From Streptosporangium roseum DSM 43021 (lineage in GTDB: Bacteria; Actinomycetota; Actinomycetes; Streptosporangiales; Streptosporangiaceae), in assembly GCF_000024865.1 (NCBI RefSeq), contig NC_013595.1, positions 6,386,001-6,450,000 on the forward strand: a stretch of DNA of 64,000 nt, in the 5' to 3' direction. Shown here piece by piece: positions 8,406 through 16,290 of this stretch. The notes below the pieces were generated by a model. It did no database searches. It had not been told where the DNA came from and saw only the letters and a list, made by a program, of their open reading frames with translations. Position 1 is the stretch's first letter, and each line of letters starts with the position of its first letter. Both the position numbers and the translations under genes were made by a program.

Positions 8406-10079
8406 ATGGCCGACCACCTGAGCGACGGCGATCCGACCCTCATCGGCTCCTACCGGCTGCACGCGAGGCTCGGCGGGGGAGGAATGGGGCAGGTGTTCCT
8501 GGGCCGTTCCCCGGGCGGGCGCCTGGTGGCGGTCAAGGTGGTCCGGCCAGAACTGGCCGACAACGCCGACTTCCGGCGTCGTTTCGCCGCCGAGGTGGAC
8601 GCGGCCCGTAAGGTCGGCGGCTTCTACACCGCGCAGGTCGTGGACGCCGACACCGACGCCGCCCGGCCGTGGCTGGCCACCGCCTACATCCCCGGCCCCT
8701 CCCTGCACCAGGCCGTCGACGAGCACGGGCCGCTCCCGCTGGAGTCGGCCGCGGTGCTCGGCGCGGGGCTGGCCGAAGGACTCGCCGCCGTGCACGGTTG
8801 CGGGATGGTGCACCGCGACCTCAAACCCGCCAACGTCATCCTCGCCGAGGACGGTCCCCGCCTGATCGACTTCGGCATCGCCCGCGCCCTGGACGCCACC
8901 AGCCACACCCAGACCGCCACCGTGCTGGGCACCGCGGCGTTCATGTCCCCTGAACAGGCCATGGCGCAGGAGGTCGGGCCGGCCTCGGACGTGTTCTCGC
9001 TCGGCTGTGTCCTCGCCTTCGCCGCCACCGGCCGCGGTCCGTTCGGAACAGGACCCGCCCACGCGGTCGTCTACCGCGTCGTGCACGCCGAACCCGACCT
9101 GCGCGCGCTGCCCGCCCCGCTGGCCGATCTCGTGGTCGCCTGCCTGGCCAAGGACCCCGCCGCCCGGCCCGGCCTGCAGTACGTGCTGACCCGCCTCACC
9201 GCTCTCGCGACACCCGGCCAGGAACGGTGGCTGCCGGAGGCGCTCACCCAGGTCATCACCGAACGCCGGACCACGGCACTGACCGCCCTGCACGACCCGG
9301 CCGCTGCAACCAGCAGTCCCCAGCAGATGCCGCCGCCGCCAGAGCACACTGGTCAGCAGCGTTCACCCCAGCCGTTGCTGGTCAACGAACGCCGCCGGCG
9401 CCGCGGCAGCGAACCGAAGCCCCCCTCCACCGGCTACGAGATCGCCGTGTACGTGCTGCTCGCCCTGTTCGCCCTGGTGTCGGTGTCCACGGTGGCCCAC
9501 CAGATCACCGTCCTCGACGATGCCGGACGGTACTACGACGAGTCGACCTTCGACGACATGCGCGATTTCCACGAGGGGCTCGGCGCCGTCCTATGGGCGG
9601 CCCAGATCGTCTCCGGCCTGGGGCTGGCGGCCTCGTGTCTGCTCTGGTTCCACCAAGCACGCGTCGCAGCCGAACAGCTCGCGCCCGGCAGGCTGCGATA
9701 CCAGCCCTCCATGGCCGTGTACGGCTGGCTCATCCCGATCGGCAACCTGCTGCTGCCCAAACAGATCGCCGACGACATCTGGCACGCCTCCAGCCCGCCC
9801 GGACGCGACGGCACGACCGCGCCGGCCTGGCTCCTGCACGCGTGGTGGGCTCTGTGGCTGGCCACGCTCCTGACCTGGCCCCTGTTCTGGATCGAATGGA
9901 CCACACTTCTCAGGACAAGCTCCATACTCCGGGAGAGTGGCGAAATCCTGACGTACGAGTTCAGGCTGAGAACCTGGCCCAGCCTGGCCGTGCACGCGCT
10001 GGTCGTGCCGACAACGATCGTCACTGCCCTGTTCGTGCGGCGGCTGGGCACCATGCAGGCGGCCAGACTCGACAACTAA
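8406..10079 (+). CDS. Membrane Ser/Thr protein kinase fused to DUF4328
   Basis: This 557-aa protein has an N-terminal Hanks-type kinase domain (about residues 12-280): glycine loop GGGGMG at 23-28, catalytic Lys44, HRDLKPAN near 135, DFG, and SPEQ in place of APE. After a linker rich in Pro, Gln and Arg come five hydrophobic segments from about residue 343 to the end, matching the DUF4328 membrane domain. The start is ATG at 8406 with AAAGAGG just upstream, although the frame is open to 8058. The likely role is a membrane-anchored signalling kinase whose sensor is the DUF4328 part instead of PASTA domains; ligand unknown. Confidence 0.88.
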   Translation: MADHLSDGDPTLIGSYRLHARLGGGGMGQVFLGRSPGGRLVAVKVVRPELADNADFRRRFAAEVDAARKVGGFYTAQVVDADTDAARPWLATAYIPGPSLHQAVDEHGPLPLESAAVLGAGLAEGLAAVHGCGMVHRDLKPANVILAEDGPRLIDFGIARALDATSHTQTATVLGTAAFMSPEQAMAQEVGPASDVFSLGCVLAFAATGRGPFGTGPAHAVVYRVVHAEPDLRALPAPLADLVVACLAKDPAARPGLQYVLTRLTALATPGQERWLPEALTQVITERRTTALTALHDPAAATSSPQQMPPPPEHTGQQRSPQPLLVNERRRRRGSEPKPPSTGYEIAVYVLLALFALVSVSTVAHQITVLDDAGRYYDESTFDDMRDFHEGLGAVLWAAQIVSGLGLAASCLLWFHQARVAAEQLAPGRLRYQPSMAVYGWLIPIGNLLLPKQIADDIWHASSPPGRDGTTAPAWLLHAWWALWLATLLTWPLFWIEWTTLLRTSSILRESGEILTYEFRLRTWPSLAVHALVVPTTIVTALFVRRLGTMQAARLDN

Positions 10080-10350
10080 CCGCCGAGCACCTCCACGCCG
10101 GCCGTCGGGTTCCGGCCGTCGGGTGCTTCGCCGGGTCCGTCATCGAGGCGCCGGTGTCGGGCCAGGGCTCGCGGGGGTGACGACAGTCGGCTCCGCACCC
10201 GCCGGGCTTCGCTCCTCTGCCTGCTCGTCCTTCAGGACGCGCCTCCTTGCCCGATCCGCAGCGGCTTCGATCGTTGCTTTTACCAGCCTCGAACTGCCGC
10301 AATCACTACTGGGCAGGGGCTGTCACGTGCCGGACGTGTACGCGAGGTGA
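10080..10350. other. Intergenic stretch, no gene recognised
   Basis: Apart from a short direct repeat of CGGCCGTCGGGT near 10099-10122, nothing is recognisable. The stretch leads into the truncated gene fragment that follows. Confidence 0.5.
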
Positions 10351-10638
10351 GCGGATGGCCGCAACGTCTCTTGCTTTGGTCTGGCGGGAGGCAGATCGAA
10401 CACCCTTGCCGCGATCGTTGCGGCGCAATGCCCTGGCGGCTCTCCCGCCGACCCGATTTATGGGCCCGAGCAGCCGATCCCCGATTTGCCGGATGACTTG
10501 CGAGCGTTGGCCTTGCGAGCCCTCGAGCGGGTTCTCGCCGACGGTTCGGAGCTGAAGGATCTGTGGGACGAGAGCGACAGCTCGGCTGAGTGGCTTTCGG
10601 AGATCGAGAAGCTTCGAGCGGTGCTTCAGAGTCGGTGA
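10351..10638 (+). pseudogene. DUF4259-like protein, C-terminal fragment without start
   Basis: The frame is open from just after a TGA at 10348-10350 to the TGA at 10636-10638, but it contains no ATG or GTG before the conserved part. The translation has LAAIVAAQCPGGSP, then YGPEQPIPDLPDDLRALA, RALERVLADGSEL and a Trp-rich end, as at the C-terminus of DUF4259 proteins. The N-terminal half is missing, so I read it as a 5'-truncated remnant. It converges on the small gene at 10641. Confidence 0.6.
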
Positions 10639-10640
10639 CG

Positions 10641-10859
10641 TCAGTCCTGACCGAAGAGGTACTCGCCGTCGTTGCCGCCGAGCAGAAAGACAAAGCGGTC
10701 AGCGTCTGCGCAGAGGTCGGCGGCGTCATAACCGGGGCACCCGACGAACTGCGCGAATCTGGCCTTGGCTTGGTCGTCGGTGGTGAGCCAGTCCTTGACG
10801 AACTCGAGCATCTCGCTGAGTTCGATGGCGTCCATGGCATCGAGCTTGACCACCTTCAT
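10641..10859 (-). CDS. Small conserved hypothetical protein (72 aa)
   Basis: The 72-aa acidic protein begins MKVVKLDAMDAIELSEML and contains RFAQFVGCPGY and RFVFLLGGNDGEYLF. This resembles a small actinobacterial family of unknown function in which the same LxFLxDWL and FLLGGxDGE segments recur. There is no clear Shine-Dalgarno sequence before the ATG at 10859. It is convergent with, and two bases from, the DUF4259-like remnant. No function is proposed. Confidence 0.6.
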   Translation of the reverse strand: MKVVKLDAMDAIELSEMLEFVKDWLTTDDQAKARFAQFVGCPGYDAADLCADADRFVFLLGGNDGEYLFGQD

Positions 10860-11163
10860 GGTTCGGTGACCGATCGCAGATGCCGGGCGGCGGCCTGGGG
10901 GTTGTGGCTACGGAGGTATCGTCCGGCACCGCTTGTAGGTGAGAACTGACACCAATGGCGTTCGACGGTCTGTCGACGTCGGTGAATGCCGACACCACCC
11001 TGAGTAGTCAAGGACGCTCGCTGCGTGCTGGAGATGAACCCATCCGGCCTGGTGACACCCGGGCGATCATCCGCCGCCGGGGCCCGCGGGCGCCGCCCTC
11101 GCAGGGTGCCGTACTCCTCGGCTCCCGCCTCTTCTCGACTGATCGGCCCGGCGAACGCCTCCC
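10860..11163. other. Intergenic stretch, no gene recognised
   Basis: No supportable coding frame was found. The stretch lies between two divergently transcribed genes and ends at the promoter of the ArsR-type operon. Confidence 0.5.
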
Positions 11164-11192
11164 TTGACAGCAGAGCGTGAGCCGCGTTTCAT
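11164..11192 (+). promoter_or_regulatory. Candidate promoter of the ArsR-type operon
   Basis: A consensus -35 hexamer TTGACA lies at 11164-11169. An AT-rich -10 region follows near 11187-11195 (TTCATT or CATTTA, spacing 18-20), which overlaps the operator-like palindrome. The start of transcription would fall shortly before the ATG at 11226. Confidence 0.5.
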
Positions 11193-11210
11193 TTAACAGG
11201 TTGGTTAAAT
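11191..11210. promoter_or_regulatory. Operator-like palindrome upstream of ArsR-type regulator
   Basis: ATTTAAC and GTTAAAT form perfect 7-base arms separated by 6 bases, in otherwise GC-rich DNA. The position between the -10 region and the ribosome-binding site GGGAG (11214-11218) suits autorepression by the encoded ArsR-type protein. Confidence 0.65.
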
Positions 11211-11225
11211 AAAGGGAGACTTCGG

Positions 11226-11612
11226 ATGGCCGGCACTGACCAGCTCAGCGCGGTGTTCTCAGCGCTCGCAGACCCGACTCGACGGGCAATCCTCGTCGAG
11301 CTGGCCGAACACGACGCCACCGTCACCGAGCTAACCGCCTCCCTCCCCATCTCGATGCCGGCGGTGTCGCGACACCTGAAGGTGCTCGAGCGCGCCGCGC
11401 TCATCTCGCGGACACGGTCGGGCAAGTGGCGCGGGAGCCGCCTCCAGGCCGCCCCACTGCGCGACGCGGCCGACTGGATCGATCGCTACCGGCGCTTCTG
11501 GGACTCCTCCCTCACCCGCCTCGATGCCCACCTTGCCGCGGTGCAGGCCGCCGAACGCGCAACGGACCGGATGGCCGACGACCCCAAGGTCCCCGACAAC
11601 CAGGAGCTCTAA
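11226..11612 (+). CDS. ArsR-family winged-helix transcriptional regulator
   Basis: This 128-aa regulator has the ArsR winged helix in residues 5-85: FSALADPTRRAILVELAE, then the recognition helix SMPAVSRHLKVLERAAL. No cysteine metal-binding motif is present. That matches the SRPBCC-linked branch (SdpR-like), which often sits before an Aha1/AHSA1 gene. Start ATG 11226 has GGGAG 7 bases upstream. TAATG links it to the next gene. The perfect palindrome at 11191-11210 is its likely operator. Confidence 0.92.
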   Translation: MAGTDQLSAVFSALADPTRRAILVELAEHDATVTELTASLPISMPAVSRHLKVLERAALISRTRSGKWRGSRLQAAPLRDAADWIDRYRRFWDSSLTRLDAHLAAVQAAERATDRMADDPKVPDNQEL

Positions 11613-12106
11613 TGGAAACCGAAACACGGCAACTCGCTATCTCGCGCGTGTTCGACGCGCCACGTGAGCTCGTCTACCGAGCCTTCACCGATCCGGACCA
11701 CCTGGCGGAGTGGTGGGGCCCGATGGGCAACTCGCTGCCGCGCGAGGAGATCGATTTCGACGTGCGTCCCGGCGGCTATCAGCGGTGGACGGAGGTCTCT
11801 GCCAACGAGCCAGACCTTCGCATTCACATCTACGTCAACCTCACAGACGTCACAGACGGCGAACTGCTTGAGGGCGTCATGCACGTAGCCGGCCAACTGC
11901 AGGAGGGCATCGAGCCGTTCACAACAAGATTCCGATTCGAGTTCCACGACGAGGGCGAGGGACGCACGCGACTCGAGATCCGCCAGTGGCTCCCACCGCA
12001 CCTGGCGGGCCCCAGCGAGCTGGGTTGGCTCGAGGCGTTTACCAAGCTGGACGCCGCGCTGACAAGTGCCCAGATCGCGGCCGATCGTGAAGGTGTCGTG
12101 GCATGA
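11612..12106 (+). CDS. SRPBCC/AHSA1-domain protein
   Basis: This 164-aa protein of the START-like SRPBCC fold begins with ISRVFDAPRELVYRAFTDPDHLAEWWGP, split here as ISRVFDAPRELVYRAF and DPDHLAEWWGP, the family hallmark. Such domains bind hydrophobic ligands or act as co-chaperones of the Aha1 type; the ligand is unknown. The ATG at 11612 shares its A with the TAA of the regulator and has CAGGAG upstream. It overlaps the next gene by four bases (ATGA), so the three genes form one operon. Confidence 0.9.
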   Translation: METETRQLAISRVFDAPRELVYRAFTDPDHLAEWWGPMGNSLPREEIDFDVRPGGYQRWTEVSANEPDLRIHIYVNLTDVTDGELLEGVMHVAGQLQEGIEPFTTRFRFEFHDEGEGRTRLEIRQWLPPHLAGPSELGWLEAFTKLDAALTSAQIAADREGVVA

Positions 12107-12666
12107 CCAAGCTGATCTACGTGACCAATGTGACTCTGGACGGCTACATCGAGGACGAGCGTGGCGCCTTCGACTTCGGCCCGGCGGACGCCGAGGTGTT
12201 CCGGTCCCACACAGACCTCCTGCAATCCGCGGGCACGTTCCTTTACGGGCGGCGCCTATACGAAACCATGGCCGTGTGGGAGACCGACGCCACGCTAGCG
12301 GCACAGTCCGAGCTCATGGCCGACTTCGCGACGGCCTGGCAGACAGCGAACAAGGTCGTCTACTCCACGACGCTGACCGCCGCGTCGACCGCCAACACCC
12401 GAGTCGAACGCCACTTCGACCCCACCGCAGTGCGCGAACTGAAGGCCGCGGCCGGCAGCGATATCACCGTAGGGGGTGCGAACCTCGCGTCCCAGGCATT
12501 CAAGGCCGGGCTGGTTGACGAGTGCCAGCTGTTCGTCTGGCCCACTGTCCTTGGTGGAGGAAAGCCGGCCTTACCGACCGACGCGCGCGCCGACCTCGAG
12601 CTCATCGATGAACGCCGATTCGGAAACGGTGTTGTACTCCTCCGGTACCGCCCTCTGGGACAGTGA
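12103..12666 (+). CDS. Dihydrofolate-reductase-like protein (RibD C-terminal domain family)
   Basis: This 187-aa protein belongs to the RibD-C/DHFR-like family of NADPH-binding reductases. It starts MTKLIYVTNVTLDGYIED, has the YGRRLYETMAVWE helix, and the nucleotide-binding segment ITVGGANLASQAFKAGLVDE before VWPTVLGGGKPAL. Family members in ArsR/SRPBCC operons have no assigned substrate; they are usually not true folate enzymes. The ATG overlaps the TGA of the preceding gene. It is the last gene of the operon. Confidence 0.9.
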   Translation: MTKLIYVTNVTLDGYIEDERGAFDFGPADAEVFRSHTDLLQSAGTFLYGRRLYETMAVWETDATLAAQSELMADFATAWQTANKVVYSTTLTAASTANTRVERHFDPTAVRELKAAAGSDITVGGANLASQAFKAGLVDECQLFVWPTVLGGGKPALPTDARADLELIDERRFGNGVVLLRYRPLGQ

Positions 12667-13123
12667 CTTGCGGCCCTGTCTGATTCGCCGGGCGCGAGCC
12701 TCCATGACGCGCGGAGCGCTTACGGCCGATCGGCCGGGGCGTATCTCGAGCACCCAGCGGTGTCGGTGAACCGGGTCGTCACCCGCAGGCTCCCGCGTCG
12801 AGCTCCATTCGGCGATCCGGCGCGACGCCCGTGCTGGACTGTCGAACCGAGCGCTCCAGCGCAAGCACCGAGTTGGCTACCGCACGGTCGCTGCTCAGCA
12901 CGCCTTACAACATCGATGAAGTCGACCCCGACGGAGCACGCTTCCGCCGGACGAATCACGGCGATGTGGCCTTCGTCGGCCAGGTCGGCGAATATCGCGC
13001 CTGATCCATCGGGTCACGTGGAGAGCCGGATGCTCGGCCAACGGGCACGTCCGGCTCGGCGGGCGGGGATGGGAAAACCGACATTTGAGAAGGTGCACGG
13101 CGTCCTGTCCCCGACCCAACACA
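12667..13123. other. Degenerate stretch with possible gene scraps
   Basis: There is no intact gene. A short plus-strand segment near 12845-12900 reads ALQRKHRVGYRTVAAQ, as in IS21-type IstA helix-turn-helix regions. A further segment to a TGA at 13002-13004 ends VAFVGQVGEYRA and is not recognised. I regard both as remnants; neither has a start or neighbouring domains. Confidence 0.35.
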
Positions 13124-13356
13124 TGCAGCTCGACCGTCGCGGCGCGGAACTGTTGTTCCAGGTCCTCACCGAACGCGAGGAGAAGGCCTCCGTCGCCATC
13201 GCGTCCAACGAGTCTTTCGGCGGCTGGACCAAGACCTTCACCGACCCCAGGCTCTGTGCCGCCATCGTTGACCGGCTCACCTTCGGTGGCACCATCCTCG
13301 AAACCGGCACCGACTCATACCGGCTGGCTCAAGCCACCAAGCAGCGGAACACCTGA
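13124..13356 (+). pseudogene. IS21-family IstB ATPase, C-terminal fragment
   Basis: The last 77 residues of the open frame are IstB-like: LDRRGAELLFQVLTEREE, SNESFGGWTKTFTDPRL and VDRLTFGGTILETGTDSYR. IstB is the transposition helper ATPase of IS21 elements. The Walker A half of the protein is absent, and the upstream frame is unrelated, so this is a 5'-truncated remnant. No complete IstA or terminal repeat was found nearby. Confidence 0.8.
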
Positions 13357-13438
13357 CCGCCCATCGGGCGCGAAAAGTGGTGTCTCCGCAGACCAACATC
13401 ACCGGCACGGATCATGCCCAGGTGGTGTCGGGTCTCAC

Positions 13439-13879
13439 CTACAAACGGTCGTCCAGCGCCACGTGCAGCTTGCTGGTCAGGCCACCCCGGGAGCGGCCCA
13501 GCGCCTCCCCGTCGACGGCCGCCACCGTCGCACCCGAGGCGCCGATGGCGGCAGATCCCCTTTTTTTCCGGGCGCCGGCGGCATGCTGGTGCGCCCGGGT
13601 GACGGTGGAGTCGACCGACACCTCCCACAGCTCGGCCGCGTCGTCGTCCTCGGCGAGCTGAACGTTGCCCTTGACGTGCTGGAAGATTGCCTCCCAGGTG
13701 CCGTCGGCGGTCCGCCTGCGCAGCCGCTCATGCAGGGTCTTCCACGGCCTGTACCGGTCGGGGACATCCCGCCAGGGCGCACCGGTCCGGGCCTGCCACA
13801 AGATCCCGTTGATCACTTGCCGATGGTCACGCCACTGACCGCCCTGCCCGCCGCCTTCCGGCAAGACCGACTTGATCAT
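13439..13879 (-). pseudogene. IS5-family transposase, truncated
   Basis: This is the N-terminal part of an IS5-group (IS427-like) transposase. It contains HRQVINGILWQARTGAPWRDVPDRY (written here as INGILWQARTGAPWRD), VDSTVTRAHQHAAGARKK and ALGRSRGGLTSKLHVALDDR, then stops where the C-terminal catalytic half should follow. Recognisable coding continues upstream of the ATG as GLTDRQWE, but without a start codon before an in-frame TGA. A run of seven A residues, at the usual frameshift position of two-frame IS5 elements, lies at 13560-13566 (minus strand). Both ends are therefore damaged. Confidence 0.8.
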
Positions 13880-14126
13880 CTCCCACTGCCGATCGGTGAG
13901 TCCCCCCGATGCACCATGCCTTCAGCATGGCCGACCAGGCCAAATGCTCTGGCCGAAGATTCACAGGACAGGTCCTGGTGCTGCGTTCCTGAATGAGGGC
14001 GTGCATTCCTTCTGACCTGCGGCGATCCTGGTCTCAACCGGATTTCGCGCCAAATCTCTCCGCCCCCCGAACAGGCGATCCTGACGACTCCCGAAGCCGC
14101 GGGCCAACGTGACTCGATCACCAGAG
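13880..14126. other. Upstream flank of IS5 remnant, no gene
   Basis: No intact gene is visible. The first 20-30 bases still encode the N-terminal end of the IS5 transposase remnant on the minus strand. Confidence 0.4.
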
Positions 14127-14160
14127 CGGGCGGCGCGCCACACGATCGGCGCGCCGCCCG
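14127..14160 (-). terminator. Hairpin terminator after PH-like gene
   Basis: A perfect 13-base stem (14127-14139 with 14148-14160) with an 8-base loop lies 37 bases beyond the stop of the minus-strand gene at 14198-14794. Confidence 0.75.
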
Positions 14161-14197
14161 TTAGCTGGTCTTGAGCGTCACAAGGTGAGTGGCTCGG

Positions 14198-14794
14198 TCA
14201 CTCCGAGATCGAGACGAGCACCAGCGTCATGACGGCCGCGACCACGACGCCGGCGACCGCGAACGCGAACGCGAACCGGTAGGGATGTCGCTCGACCCAT
14301 GGCACCAGGCCCGGGTACGTTTTGGCCAGTTCGTTGGCGTCAACGGCGTGATCGGGGCCACTGCACGGCACGCCGAGAGCGCTCACCAGCCGGTCGATGT
14401 CCTCGCGCGCGTAGCCGCTACCGGGCACCCTGATGAGCAGATTGCGCTGTGCGTCAAGCACGAACAGGGTGTCGCCGGGCGATGCCCGCGGCGCGACGAG
14501 GGTCGCGCGCACCACTTCCGCGGCGTGCGAGCGTGACCGGCGCTGCTGGAAGAATATCCCTCGCAGAACGATCTCGTGCGCCGTCAGGACGATCCGGGCC
14601 CGGAAGAAGGCACAGCTCCCCAGGGCGATCAGCACGGCGAAGACGGCACCCATGATCGGGGCGAACACCGTCGGGGCGTCGCCAACCAGGATGGCGGCGA
14701 CGATGGCCACGGTGGCCACCAACGCGGCGATCAGGAAGGCCGCCCCCTTCCGGGCATCCGGCCGCAGAACGAGGTCCCCCTGAATATCTCGCAC
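14198..14794 (-). CDS. Membrane protein with PH-like domain
   Basis: This 198-aa protein has two adjacent hydrophobic segments near the N-terminus (about residues 15-60). A central soluble beta-rich part follows (IVLTAHEIVLRGIFF, then VRATLVAPRAS and GDTLFVLDA), like bacterial PH (bPH2) domains. A single C-terminal membrane segment begins around HPYRFAFAFAVAGVVVAAVM. Start chosen is GTG at 14794 with AGAGGGG 7 bases upstream; the longer open frame to 14902 has no ribosome-binding site. The function is unknown. A hairpin terminator follows the gene. Confidence 0.7.
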   Translation of the reverse strand: MRDIQGDLVLRPDARKGAAFLIAALVATVAIVAAILVGDAPTVFAPIMGAVFAVLIALGSCAFFRARIVLTAHEIVLRGIFFQQRRSRSHAAEVVRATLVAPRASPGDTLFVLDAQRNLLIRVPGSGYAREDIDRLVSALGVPCSGPDHAVDANELAKTYPGLVPWVERHPYRFAFAFAVAGVVVAAVMTLVLVSISE

Positions 14795-15374
14795 GCGAAC
14801 ACCCCTCTTTGTTTCCTTTCTTCCAATCTGCCTTATCAGGGGCGATGCTCTGACCTTGCGGGAACGCCGGCTCCGGCGCGGGCTGCACCGTGCGAAACCC
14901 ACCTGACGGCCCGCCGACCGATCGCCGGGGGCCCTGGACGCAGGCGCTCCACGACGGCTGACCAGAAGCGGGCCACAGCCTCAGCGCCGTGCGGCCCCTG
15001 AAAGGCCGTTGCCGATCCTCGGATGATCTTCAAGCTGCCATCTCTGCTGATGAGGGGCAGTCTGCCTAGGAGTGACATGCGTGAGCCTCTACACCTTGAC
15101 GCATAGCCACGGGCGGAGCCTTTCGGGCCATCGAACACGGCCTGCACTGGTTCAGGCGCGGGGATGGCGGGCCGGTGGCCGTCAGCCAGCGATCGAGACG
15201 GTGTGGCGCGCGTGCGACCGACTCACGTGCTGCGACCCACCACGAAGGCGGTGGACGCGAGCGTGCTGCTGTCCGCGAGGTCGGGCGACTTGACCTGCGA
15301 AAACAGGAGGCGGCAGTCAGAATGCCCATGTCAGGATGGTCGCTTTGCATCCGATGTGAAGGAAAGGAGGGACC
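14795..15374. other. Intergenic stretch, no gene recognised
   Basis: No frame has recognisable content. The only clear element is AAGGAGG at 15364-15370, the ribosome-binding site for the truncated RidA gene that follows. Confidence 0.5.
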
Positions 15375-15623
15375 ATGCCTAGCGCCATCACTTTGATCCG
15401 TTCCGCTTCTCTGTCCGACGTCGCCCAGTACGCTTACGCGGCCACGGTGCCTGCCGAGTCACGACTCATCTTCCTCGCCGGAGCGTGTCCCCTGAACGAG
15501 GACGGCTCGACGGCAGCGATTGGGGACTACGCGGGCCAAGCAGCGAAAGCCATCGAGAACATGCAGGCGGCTCTCACTGCCTCTGGCGCATCGTCGCGGC
15601 GGCCGTGTTCGTCACCCGGCTGA
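15375..15623 (+). pseudogene. RidA-family gene, 3'-truncated and fused to foreign sequence
   Basis: The first 70 residues match RidA (YjgF/UK114) enamine deaminases: RLIFLAGACPLNEDGSTAA, then AIENMQAALTASGA. From about base 15586 the frame reads into an unrelated DedA fragment and stops after a few residues. The conserved C-terminal half with the catalytic Arg is lost. The start and ribosome-binding site are intact, so a short nonfunctional peptide could still be made. Confidence 0.8.
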
Positions 15624-15886
15624 TCCCCGTCGTGCGCACACTCACGCCGGCCGCGGCCGGTGCCGCCCAGGCGCGGTACGGGCGCTTCCTGCCCGCCTCG
15701 CTGGCGGGATCGCTGCTCTGGTCGGCGTTATACGTGAGCCTGGGCGCGTTCGCGGGCGCCTCCGCCGCCCACCTGGAGCGGCTGCTGGGACGCGCGTCTT
15801 GGATCCTGCTCGGCGCCCTGGCCGTGCTCGTCGTGGTGGTGACCCTGATACGGCGCAGGCGCGCGAAAGCGAAGACATCGCCGTAA
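15586..15886 (+). pseudogene. DedA-family membrane protein, C-terminal fragment
   Basis: The frame ending at TAA 15884-15886 encodes FVTRLIPVVRTLTPAAAG, a middle segment YGRFLPASLAGSLLWSALY, then a long hydrophobic helix and a basic tail. This is the C-terminal half of a DedA/SNARE-associated membrane protein. The N-terminal half is missing, and the fragment is joined directly to the RidA remnant, which points to a deletion that fused two genes. Confidence 0.75.
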
Positions 15887-16054
15887 CCAGGGTGAACCTC
15901 GCGCAGGGTGACCTTGATCTGGTGAACGGTGCTCGCAGTGCCCACGACGGCCACCGTATCGGCGTGATCATCACCGGAATCGGGTTATGCGCCTTTCCTG
16001 CGGCGCGGCTGTCCCACTCCTCCGGGGTGGCCCGCAGATGCTGGGCCACGTCGG

Positions 16055-16288
16055 GGAGCCAAGCTGATGCGCTTCGTGCCGCGCAGTGTCATGGTCGGTT
16101 TCGTCAACGCCCTGGCCAACTTGGTCGTCATGGCCCAGGTCCCCGAACTTATCGACGTGCCCTGGATCGTCTACCCGCTGGTCGCCGGCGCGCTCGCGCT
16201 CATGGTGTTCCTACCCCGCCTGACAAGGCGATCCCGGCTCCGCTGATCTCGATCATCGCGCTGACCGCGCTCATCATCGGCGCCCACC
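16055..16288 (+). pseudogene. SulP-family anion transporter fragment with frameshift
   Basis: The frame from about 16055 encodes LMRFVPRSVMVGFVNALA and VPWIVYPLVAGALALMVFLP, a conserved SulP (sulfate/bicarbonate transporter) stretch. A one-base deletion near 16223 shifts the frame; the adjacent frame continues as KAIPAPLISIIALTALIIG. The fragment is cut at 16289 by the IS630-family element. Neither the upstream membrane segments nor the STAS domain is present. Confidence 0.75.
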
Positions 16289-16290
16289 TA

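Noticed and set aside
10879..10998. Minus-strand extension upstream of the small 72-aa gene
   Set aside because: Residues before MKVVKLDA are low in recognisable content, and the frame differs from the small gene.
13558..13567. A7 run in the IS5 remnant as a programmed frameshift site
   Set aside because: The same frame continues with conserved ALGRSRGGLTSK on the far side, so no shift is needed in this copy.
14133..14143. GGCGCGCCACAC match to the end of the IS630 inverted repeat
   Set aside because: It is part of the perfect hairpin 14127-14160 after the PH-like gene; no further inverted-repeat bases match, so I take it as chance.
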